From Agelas oroides (Eukaryota; Porifera; Demospongiae; Agelasida; Agelasidae): 64,000 bases of DNA. The stretch spans positions 8,131,837 through 8,195,836 of the forward strand of contig OX422186.1 in the NCBI GenBank assembly GCA_949130485.1. The letters run 5' to 3'. Of this stretch, positions 21,401-31,700 are shown piece by piece. The notes beneath the pieces were generated by a model. The model made no database searches, was not told the origin of the DNA, and was given only the letters and a program-made list of their open reading frames with translations. Each line of letters opens with the position of its first letter. The first letter of the stretch is position 1. Made by a program: the position numbers and the translations under genes.

Positions 21401-22415
21401 TCTGCTTCACAATGTACCTGTGAAGTGGAATGTGCAACATTTGATTAGTGGACCAAAAGCTCTAGGATTGATTGCATGGCAAACAATTTATTTTCCTCTC
21501 CTTCCCTTGGCAGCCTGAACTTTTTAACTACATACATGGATCTTATGTTTCACAGATCCAGTGCTAAAAGATGCAGTTCAGTTCACATGACATACTTCAA
21601 CAGATAAAAATGGTGAGTCTCTCCAGCCTAGCATGAACCTAAAACGGAAATTGCCTCAACAATCCAACAGTGAGCTTAGACACATTCAAAGATTTCTGCA
21701 AAGTTGCCATTGATCAAAACAAGTGCCATAGACTCTGAAGTGCACGTGAGGAATGCTTTAAGCCTGCGTCCAATGTGTTCGAAAAGCTTTTTCTCTGCTG
21801 CAATTTTTCTAAATTCTGTCTATTTTGCTCACACTTAGGTTTTGATGAAGTGCCTCTGTGACATTTTCTAGCATCAGCTGCACTGTTTCCTGATTGCGGT
21901 AGAATGGCTCCTTTCGTTTTCTTACGAGTTCTGAATATCTTAGGGCTTTCAATCGGCTAAGAATGGAATCCATGGTAAAAACTAGTATCACCATTTTCCC
22001 CTCATTTTCTTTGCAATTTTTCTAGGCAACACTCTTATTCTGCCTAATTTCCTGCTTTCAGCACTATGCTACCTGCTTGAGCCTCCCTAATTTTCTAAAA
22101 AAAATCTTTGCCAGCAGATTAGCAGAGGTCTAGAATGTCTTGATAGCCAGCTCACAGCTCAAAAGGTGAGTCATTTACAGTTTTAGCTATTTGGTCTCAT
22201 TCATCACATGAATGACGTCAGGTGGACATAGGGGACTCAACCTCATATAACGATATCCAAATTGAGTTTATGACAACATACTGTGACTTAATAGCAGCCA
22301 CTCCAGGACGAATAGAAGGGCCAGTGACTTGCAAAGCATCTTCTTCCAATGTTTGTGTCTGCTCTTGCAATTGGCAACCACTTTGATGTTCTCCCTCCTT
22401 CTCTGAGCTCGCCAT
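15492..22415 (-). CDS. DUS3L: tRNA-dihydrouridine(47) synthase
   Basis: Twelve exons: 22415-22282, 21417-20601, 20470-20429, 20362-20273, 20051-19872, 18841-18665, 17319-17223, 16873-16795, 16664-16617, 16509-16422, 16203-16022, 15564-15492. Total 668 codons; human DUS3L is about 650. Residues 1-45 end with IKSQY; two CCCH zinc fingers lie at about 94-155 ([24 protein letters not shown]); then a Ser-rich linker. The TIM-barrel Dus domain starts at [14 protein letters not shown] and has [14 protein letters not shown], the catalytic cysteine in [35 protein letters not shown] and the C-terminal [13 protein letters not shown]. The last exon ends [11 protein letters not shown]. The enzyme reduces U47 in the variable loop of cytosolic tRNAs with FMN and NADPH. 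Every junction is GT-AG and in phase. The first ATG has no good rival upstream. Head to head with TAF5L, 321 bp apart. Confidence 0.96.
15652..15730. mobile_element. Truncated TAGCCTCGTTCCCAGG MITE
   Basis: The left arm TAGCCTCGTTCCCAGGCC is intact, the right arm GGGGAGAGCCTGG decayed. Lies in the last DUS3L intron. Confidence 0.5.
16700..16744. mobile_element. Minimal TAGTCTCATTCCCAGACC hairpin
   Basis: A 45-bp hairpin with arms TAGTCTCATTCCCAGACCAG and complement, in a DUS3L intron. Confidence 0.7.
17397..17915. repeat. 17-bp minisatellite, about 30 copies
   Basis: Unit close to GACATGTACGACATGGT with many single-base variants. Lies in DUS3L intron 6. Open minus-strand frames through it are artefacts of stop-free units. 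Confidence 0.9.
18230..18530 (-). repeat. Dispersed repeat sharing sequence with the element at 34537
   Basis: On the minus strand it matches the middle of the TTAA element at 34537-35043: AAAGGGTGGGACAGGGGGAG, GGTGGGTGGGGTCACC and so on. Two copies of AGAGCGGAAGCTTAACCACC lie near 18253 and 18527. Lies in DUS3L intron 5. Confidence 0.6.
19644..19796. mobile_element. MITE with CAGGGTTCT ends
   Basis: CAGGGTTCTTGCTAG on the left and CTAGCGAGAACCCTG on the right, hAT-like first bases. No clear target duplication. Lies in DUS3L intron 5. Confidence 0.6.
21809..21970 (-). other. Protein-like ORF inside DUS3L intron 1
   Basis: [20 protein letters not shown]... to a stop, 53 codons, charged and leucine-rich. 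A second open stretch in another frame follows directly ([28 protein letters not shown]). The composition looks coding rather than random, but no family is recognised and no splice pair joins the two. Could be a nested small gene, a decayed gene, or chance. Confidence 0.3.
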
Positions 22416-22736
22416 AGTCAGCACGTGGACTACACTGGTTCCGAGCCTCGTTACGTCTTAGTCTGAGAATGAGATTTTGCACCAAAAAAAAAAGAAAGTG
22501 GGTGTGGCAAAGACCAGCTATTGGTATTCCACGGTGGTCACTCTCAGTGACAACTATTCAAGTAACAAGCATCAAAGTGCCTGGCTTATATGTGTGTGTG
22601 ATGGTAAGCTGTGTGATGCCCTGCAGCAGTCAGGGATAGTCTAGTCTGGGAACGAGACTACGCAACAAACGTTAATTTAGAACAGAAATTTGGGATTCTG
22701 TCTCTAGACGTAGACTCTATGCATGCAGCGCCAGCG
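22416..22736. promoter_or_regulatory. Divergent promoter spacer DUS3L / TAF5L
   Basis: 321 bp between opposite start codons. It contains two degenerate CTCGTTCCCAG-type MITE halves (CCGAGCCTCGTTACG near 22440, CTGGGAACGAGACTA near 22646). Shared regulation is inferred. Confidence 0.45.
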
Positions 22737-25700
22737 ATGTCCGCTGTGCAGACAACTACCAGAGAGGAGCTGCTTTTAGGGAGCATTAAGAACGCCCTTG
22801 AGACAAGAAATTATGTGGTGAGTGAGTTACCGATGTCTTTTCTTCTGTCCGGTACGTAATACACTTCTAGTGCTGTCTGTGGCCCCTCCTGCAGGATCCT
22901 CCCGTGGCGTACAGGGGTGGTGTCCCGAGTACGCACTCTCTGAAGGAGCTGCTGATCTCTAGCTCTGTTGACATGGAGACCACCACCAACACCACTATCA
23001 CTGCACTTTGCACCATGTGAGTGGGGTTTAGTCAGATCAGATGAGGAAGAGTCCAAGGAATAGCTTTGCTCTAAAGTGTTTTGCTGAAATGCTTCAGCTT
23101 TTCAATCAGATCTTTCAAGTGATTGGTCAGGTGCAAATTTCATGTACTACCATATATTCAAAATTGAACAAACCAATCACTTTAAAGAGTGATGACATCA
23201 CAACAAAATGTAGTCTCGTTCCCAGACCTTCAGTAAGACCCTGTGCACATACTGTACTGAGGGTCTGGGGACGAGACTAGACAAAATACTATCTGCCATT
23301 GGTAGAACTTCTGGTTGGTAAATGTGGTGTCTTTTCTTTATTAACCTGACAGCTGCATTTCATGCCTTGGGCAAGGTTTTCCCCTGGACTCTTGCCCAGT
23401 CAGAAGGGTCTGGGGTGCAGATTAGGGTTTAGTCCGGGGGAAGGGAGCAATCACAGGTCATGTGTTAAAGCATTTGCAACCAGTACGAGAAGGAATCAAG
23501 TGAGAACCAACCAAAGGATCAAGATGGACTCAGAGTGAAACCAGCAAGTTTTCAGATAGATATAAGGAGGTGTGGCTACCAGTTTGTCCTTTGAACCGGT
23601 ACTGATTTATCCTAGTTGCAAATACTTTTACAAGCAGGGGTTAGCCATTCTCTGAAATTGCATATGCTTTGGTTTGAAATCTTGCTCAAATTTATTGGAA
23701 TCTACATTGAAATGGATATTGTAATCTCTGATCGCCGCCACCCGTCAGTTCAATCTCTGATCGCCGCCACCCGTTAGTTCAGAGACTAGGAGTGAGAATA
23801 CTGTCAAGTGTCAAGCATGCTTAGAAACTGGTTTTAACACTGCATGTGAGTTGCAGCTCAGTATGCTTCTCCTGTTGTTCCTCTTTAGTGATTCTGATCC
23901 AGGGGAAATTATGGACTGTTTTGAGAGGTAAGTGAATAATCATAAGGCTAGGTAAATTTAATGTTCCCACTTACATGATATTTGGGGGAATTAAAGCTGG
24001 CCATGTTGTGTGTGCACCACATATTATAGAGCTTTTGTGTATGGAAAGTCTAAATCATGAAGACATGAGGTAGCCTAATTTGCAGTTGACATCGGGAAAA
24101 GTCCACTCTCTTTTGTTCATGTAGAAGTGTATTATTCTATGTTTATCAATGCACACACACTCCTACCCTCGTACCTTTGCTGCATGAGTAAGAGAAAGAC
24201 ATGGCCCAAGTACAAGCTTGAAGCAATTTGACTCCAGAATGGCTAGGGTGGAATTAGTTTGTGTTTACTCCTTCTCTACTCACGATCAGGCTGCTACGCT
24301 TCATCAAGGAGGGAGAGAGTGTGCATAGGTCAGCACTGGGTCAGGTGATCTTCCCCACCTTTGTCCATATCTACCTTGACTTTGTCTCCAGCGGACACTC
24401 TGATGTTGGTACGTTTGCAGAAGGAAGAGGAGGATGCTTGTACAGTATACAAGCAGTCCCCATCTCCCAGTCACCCCAGTGCAGCTGATGAGGCCTGGTA
24501 TTGACTGAAACACGTCCTGCGCAGTGGGTGACTTTACATAACATCTAGGCCTATTTTTTTTAGGGCGATATAGTTCGTTGATTGTTCATGTATGTATAGG
24601 TTGCATATCACAACTAGAAATTGCAAGTCTTATCACTCCTGAGGAAGATCGGCACCAGTTCAGCACGGTTATTAATTTTGTGTGTAAACGAGCACTAAAC
24701 TGCTTGTATTGTGCTAGCGTACCTGTGCTTGGACTACCCTACCTTGCTGTGCCAGCATGGTTTGGTCCCAGTCTCAATCCAGAACAGAACCTACAATGGT
24801 ATGACACATGCCATGAGATAGTTTTGGACCTGTGAGCGGGTCTTGATAGAACTACACTCTTTTAGAATTCTGCATCCTGGGAACGAGACTGCTGTGAGAG
24901 TTACTCAACTTGGCCTGGGTAGCATATTCAGCATGTTGTCTCAGTCTACACTCTGCCTTCTGTTTCACTCTGCCTGGCGTGCAACCTCACTCTGCCTGGC
25001 GTGCAACCCCACTCTGCCTGGCGTGCAACCTCACTCTGCCTGGCGTGCAACCTCATTCTGCCTGGCGTGCAACCTCACTCTGCCTGGCGTGCAACCTCAC
25101 TCTGCCTGGCGTGCAACCTCATTCTGCCTGGCGTGCAACCTCATTCTGCCTGGCGTGCAACCTCATTCTGTCAATCATTGTGTACATGTGCATCATAACA
25201 GAGAGACGTTCCACAAAGTAGCCTTAGGGCTGGCTTGAAAGAAAATGCATGCGTGACCACACCCTCAATTATTGACTTTTCAACATTAGCAACTATTTTC
25301 AATACACGTACAATGTAGATATGGCTTGAAGCACAGTACGGTTCAGCACAGTTTGAGCCATATTAAGTATCAGAGATATATATATATATAAACACTTATA
25401 TTAAGTATACATGTAAACACCGGTATGATTGAATGCGCTGCTAAACTTCAGTTTGTTACGGCATAAATCAAAAGGGAAGGGGGAGGGACAACAGAGAGCT
25501 CTCTTCTTAGCTGCAAGATTTAATTCCTCTCTTTTTTTTTGCAGCCCAGAGTTTCTACAACAAGCATTGTGATGCTATGGGCGTGGCACATCAGTCAGAG
25601 ATGAAGGAACTCTCGGAGATAACAACAGCAGAGCAGCTGGCAACATCCCAGCTGGCCTCCAAGTTCAGGTACGTACACATAAGAGGCACATGTGCTTATC

Positions 25701-28700
25701 CACGAACCGTCTGTGTGATGAATCTGTAAATGTTATGGTAATGTCAGAACTAGGCCGTTTGTCTCTCATGTTTCTCGTTGCTATGGTGTTTTGTTTTTTG
25801 TTTTCTAGGAGTCAGAAGTACTGTCTGAGAATGTGCAGCAGGGCATTCCAGCTGCTAATACAGTTCTTGCAGGTGTGGATAGGAGAGAGGTGGAGTGTGG
25901 GAGGAGTGGGAGAGAGGGAGTGTAGGAGGGGGGAGGGAGAGGGAGTGTAGGAGGGGGGAGGGAGAGGGAGTATAGAAGGGTGAGTGTGGGAGGAGTGGGG
26001 GGAGAGGGAGTGTAGAAGGGGGAGGGGGAGTGTGGGAGGGGTGGGGGGAGAGGGAGTGGGAGAAGGGGATGTGGAGAGGAGTGTAGGAGGGGTAGGTGGA
26101 GTGGAAGAGAGAGGGAGTAGGGGAGGGGGTAGGAGAGAGAGTGGAGGGAGGGGGAGGTGTTGATATGTCAACTAACTATACTAACAGACAGTGAATGAAA
26201 ACCCATCTTGACACTTTGCAGGTGGTCACAGTTGTGCACAAATGGCTAGTCTATCAAGCCAGACCATCTCTCACCCACGTGAGAGATGGTCTGGCTTGAT
26301 AGACTTAACAAATGGTCTGATTCCTATAGATGGTTTTCATGGGGCATGGCTTCACTTCCGGAGGGCAAGAGTCGAGGTCTGTGTTTAGTGCAGCTGTGTG
26401 CAAAATACAGGCTAGTAAGTGCTACATCAAGTCCTTACCATTAGTACCAAAAGATAAAAGAAGCTGCTTCTCTCAAGGTGAAAGGTCCGCTGTACAGCTA
26501 CCTCTTGATTGCGCATTTGCCCTCTGGAAGTGGGACACTTAATTGACTTTGGAAACCATCTATACCTATCTCCTCAGAATGACAATGGTGTCTTGTGTAT
26601 GTGTATGTCTGTCTCCAGGTGTGCAGTAGTCCCGTGTTACTGAACCTAATCCAACAACACCTGACCATTGAAGGTACTGTTAGCTTCCAGCTACTACAGT
26701 TAACTTCAGTTGCATTCCAATTTTCCTTGTTCTGTGCGGAATCCCACAAAACTCTCTCCACAAAACACATGGCGTAGTCTCTCCACAAAACACATGGCAT
26801 AGTCTCTCCACAAAACACATGGCGTAGTCTCTCCACAAAACACATGGCGTAGTCTCTCCACAAAACACATGGCGTAGTCTCTCCACAAAACACATGGCGT
26901 AGTCTCTCCACAAAACACATGGCGTAGTCTCTCCACAAAACACATGGCGTAGTCTCTCCACAAAACACATGGCGTAGTCTCTCCACAAAACACATGGCGT
27001 AGTCTCTCCACAAAACACATGGCGTAGTCTCTCCACAAAACACATGGCGTAGTCTCTCCACAAAACACATGGCGTAGTCTCTCCACAAAACACATGGCGT
27101 AGTCTCTCCACAAAACACATGGCGTAGTCTCTCCACAAAACACATGGCGTAGTCTCTCCACAAAACACATGGCGTAGTCTCTCCACAAAACACATGGCGT
27201 AGTCTCTCCACAAAACACGTGGCGTAGTCTCTCCACAAAACACATGGCGTAGTCTCTCCACAAAACACATGGCATAGTCTCTCCACAAAACACGTGGCGT
27301 AGTCTCTCCACAAAACACGTGGCGTAGTCTCTCCACAAAACACATGGCGTAGTCTCTCCACAAAACACATGGCGTAGTCTCTCCACAAAACACATGGCGT
27401 AGTCTCTCCACAAAACACATGGCGTAGTCTCTCCACAAAACACATGGCGTAGTCTCTCCACAAAACACATGGCATAGTCTCTCCACAAAACACATGGCGT
27501 AGTCTCTCCACAAAACACATGGCGTAGTCTCTCTACTAAATGGTAATGCATTCGACTGCAACTGATATTTGTTGTACATGTACATACATGTAGAAAAGAG
27601 CTGTATAGCTTTTTTCTAATCTGCAGAATGTCGCATTCATGTATATTGTCTGTCATGGGGAAAGGAGGGAAGGAAGGAGGGGGGGAAGAAAGGAGAGGGA
27701 GGAAGAGAGGGAGGAGGGAGGGATCCTGCTAGCTAAGAAACAGTGTACGAAGTTAGAAGCTTTAGGTGTTCCAGAACGATACCTGGCTCTCCCGATACCT
27801 CGTAGTAGGCTAAACGCTAGGAATGCTCCAGGCGCTCGTCCCTATTGTAACCATCAACCATTAACAAATTTCGCAGATCGAACGAAAGCGTGAAAATTCA
27901 ACACCACGAAATTTTTTCACTGCTAGCTAAGAAACTATGTATGAAGTTATAAGGTGTGGTTCTGTTTTGCAGTGTTTGGGAGTGCCCCTCCAGTGAACGG
28001 GGAGCAGAAGGCAGAGCAGAAGAGCAAAGGTGAGAATATACAATGTGTGTACTTGTCCTCCTACAGTCCCCATCCACTCACTCATTGTCATGTGACTGTC
28101 ACACCATTGTCACATGATTACATGTTATCCCTCAAACAGGTCCACAGGCCCCCACCTTCACTAAACCTAACATACCACAGCTACACAGTGACCCACCACC
28201 AGCAAAGGTGAGTCAATCGCAGTCCACTTGTAGGTCATTTTGGTTTCCATTCTCAAGCTGTGTGGAGTCATTAACCTTTTAACTACTAATGACGACTATA
28301 TATAATACCGTATGGTTGGTAATTTTCGGGAGGGTTTATTTTCGCGAGTCAAGAACCATTCGTGAAAATTAAAACCATGAAAATTTCGGTGCCCACGTGC
28401 AATGGCAAGTGAATCGCATTTCAATCCGGCACTACTTCAAACTATCTAGCCGTCCTAACTCCAATAGAAGCCTCTCAGTGAGTGTACCTTTGACGGCTAT
28501 TGCTCAAGCCATTTGGGAAATGGAAGTGCTACGTAAGCACAGACGAATGAACCGGACGGCAGTGCAGGGCCAAGAGCAGAAGCAATCGCCTCTATGAATG
28601 CCCTACATTACACTTAGACTAAGTGTGGCTGTGCCAGTGTATCTTTTTTTCCCAAATACTAGAACCAGGAGCTCCGTAGACAATTCTATATTTGCACTCA

Positions 28701-31700
28701 ACTTTTATCCGTATAGCTAGCTAAAGTGCGGGTTCCAAATTCACTGACTGCGAAAATTAAAACCGTGAAAATTTCTGAAACCCGGATTTTGGCCTGTTTC
28801 GTGAAAATTTGTACCTGCGAAAATTACCAACCATACGGTAGGTGTCAATAGTCTAAAAAAGACCTCTAGAAATACAATTCAGTAGTTAAAGGGTTTAACT
28901 TAAATTAAATTAATGGTTGTTCTTTGCAGAAGAAGTCTAGCAAGTATGCTGACCATCCTCCCTCCCTGAGTGGAGGTGGAGGCGGTACCCCAAAGTTTCC
29001 TTACAGCAGCCCAGGGAGTGGACCCCATCCCTCCTTCTTTGGAGGAGGGATAGGAGGTTTCACCATGGCAACTGGCAGTGTAGGGGAGGCGGGAAGTGAA
29101 GGTGCACCTGCTGCCGGCAAGCTGAAATCACTGCAGAGAACAGCAAGGTATAGTGTGTGCTGTTTGGTTGTCCAACTACATTGTTTTTGCCGAGCGCATT
29201 AGCATGAGGCTTTGAATGAGGGATCTATTCTCGGGATGTGCGTATGTATGTACATGTCGGTCACGCTTAGGAATGTCAATTTGCGGTCACGCTTAAGAAT
29301 GTCAACTCGGTGTCACTTGATACGTGCATTACACGACGACATCGGGAGGGCATTTCTTGGCGATGGAGGACGGGGAGGAAAGTGCAGCTGGGCCTTCGCA
29401 ACGTACGTATTTTGCAGAGTCATAAACGAGTGCTGAATGCAGCCGACGGCTGGTGACTCTGAGGGAAAAAAGCAAAGAAGTCAGTTCACCGTATAGAAGC
29501 CAAGAGAGCAAGAAGAGAACAAGAAAGAGCTCAAAAGTAGAGAGCACGTATTGGAGATTCTTCACAAGCCAGGTATTAGGCTCACTCTTCACGTTACCGT
29601 TGTTTTGTACTGTTTTGGGGCTTCCACTGAACGAGCAACATGTGACACATGCTCCGTGCGCCCCACCCGCATGCACAATCCGCATAGACACTGGCGCATG
29701 GCGCAGTGCGAGGCATCATACGCATGCGTACTCCTAGTACACCCTTACAAGAGGCATCATACGCATGCGTACTCCTAGTACACCCTTACAAGTGGATTCT
29801 GGAATAGGCTTATGAAATTCTAGAAACAGCGTTTAATTTGTAAACACTTTATAAAAGTGGGGATGACTTTTATCAAATCTCAACTTCTGACTTCCTCAAT
29901 CTCTCCTTCCTTCTCTTCCCTCCTCTTTCTCCCCCTAACGCTCCCTTCCAATCCTCCCTTCCATTCCTCCTTCCCTCCCTCCCTCCCTCCCTCTTCAATC
30001 TCTCCTCCACTTTCTCCCTCCCTCCCTATCCCCTACCTCCTTTCTCTCCCTTCTCTCTCCCCATCCCACCCCACACGCACACCCAAACACTCAGTGTGAC
30101 AGCCCCCCATCCCACTCACCTCACAGAGTTCAAAGACAAGCTGTCACTGACCTGTCAATTTGACCCTTGCCCTCCTTCTATAGCTCTCTACACCGTGCTA
30201 GACGGACAGGATGGCAGGCTGGGGTGAGCAGTGGTACATTTCAATTTACACTTACATTTTGAGAGTGGGTAATCCAGTGTTTCATCGTTTAAAGTGTACA
30301 TGCTCTCTCCTCCCTCCTCTCCTTCTCTTCCCCTTTTCATATGCTTTCCCCTCCTCTCCTCTCTACCTCCATTTTCTCCTCCTCTTCCTCCCCCAACAAA
30401 CACAGTGCCCATTGTGCTTCCTTCTCTACTGCTTCCAAAATGTTCTCCTGCGGATTTCCTGACTCCTCCATTCACTTGTGGTCCCAGTTGCCAGGGGCAA
30501 CCACACCCCCAACATCTCATCACATGACCTCCACCGGCCACCACTACCACACCCCCTCAAATCAACCAATCAGACTGCAGAACAGTAGCTGTTCAGACCA
30601 CTGTGTTCTTTTAGGCCATTATGGTCCGGTATATAGCACTTGTTTTGATTCAATGGGACAGTATATGTTATCAGCCTCTGAAGACACTACCATTCGTCTA
30701 TGGCACACACAGAGACGTTCTTCTGCAGCGTGCTACAGAGGCCATGCCTACCCCGTGTGGGATGTTGCATTCAGGTTAGTGTAAGAGAGATGATGACTGC
30801 TTAACAGTGGTTTAGTAAAGTCTACTCTCGCAGTGTTGCTTTTTTATAATATTTTTTGTACAATTTTCATATATGTACTTGTACGTCCAAGCATGTACAG
30901 AAACCAGAGTATAGGATGGTGAAGCCACTCAGTGCAGTTGGCAAACACTGTGGTTACAGATGCTGAATACAGAGTGTACACTGAAACTGTGTACACTGAA
31001 CTTGTGTGGCCTTTAATTTCTTCCCTCATCTTTTTCCCTTTCCACTTGGGGTGTAATATGCAATCAAAAGCACAGGATACACAAATAGTATTCGCTAATA
31101 CAAATATTGAACCTCTGCAGGCTACTTACGTGTATTCCAATTTTCTGTTACATTCCATATCTTCCCCCTTCCTTCACCTGCTTTCTTCTTTCCCTACACC
31201 CCTAATCTACTTTCCTCCCTTCCTCTCCCCTGCCTTTCCCTCCTACTTCACCTGCTTCCCTCTTCTCCCTCCCTCCCCTCCTCCTCCCCCTCCTCCCCCC
31301 TCCTCCCCCTCCTCCTCACCTTTCCTTGCAACTATCTCACAGTCCTGTGGATGTCTACTTCACCTCTTCATCCTACGACCAAACGGCTCGACTATGGTGC
31401 ACCGACCTCGCCTTCCCTCTCCGAATATTTGCAGGCCACACAGGAGGAGTGAATGTATGTGACTTCTTGCAGCGAAACAAGAACTTTTGTCTTGCTCCCA
31501 AACTTTGGTATTTTGAAGCTATGCAGACTCTTTGGGAGTCTCCAAGTCAGAGTCTAAGAGCCTAAAAGTTGTCTATCCTCATGCCCAGCCTTTTACTATA
31601 GGCTTTAGATTCTAAGAGACAAACAGCCTGGATACAAAGCTAGCATGGATGGCTACTATTAGCTAGACTACATCCTCAGTACATGGAGGCGCCCACTAAG

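Noticed and set aside
24843-25238. ORF with LPGVQPHSAWRAT repeats
   Set aside because: Translation of the 22-bp minisatellite in a TAF5L intron.
25373-25395. Regulatory TATATATATA box
   Set aside because: It lies in a TAF5L intron with no gene start nearby; simple repeat.
26498-27656. Three overlapping 300-340 codon minus-strand ORFs (CFVERLRHVFCGET repeats)
   Set aside because: They are the 25-bp minisatellite read in its three stop-free frames; the same repeat in each frame and no family or splice support.
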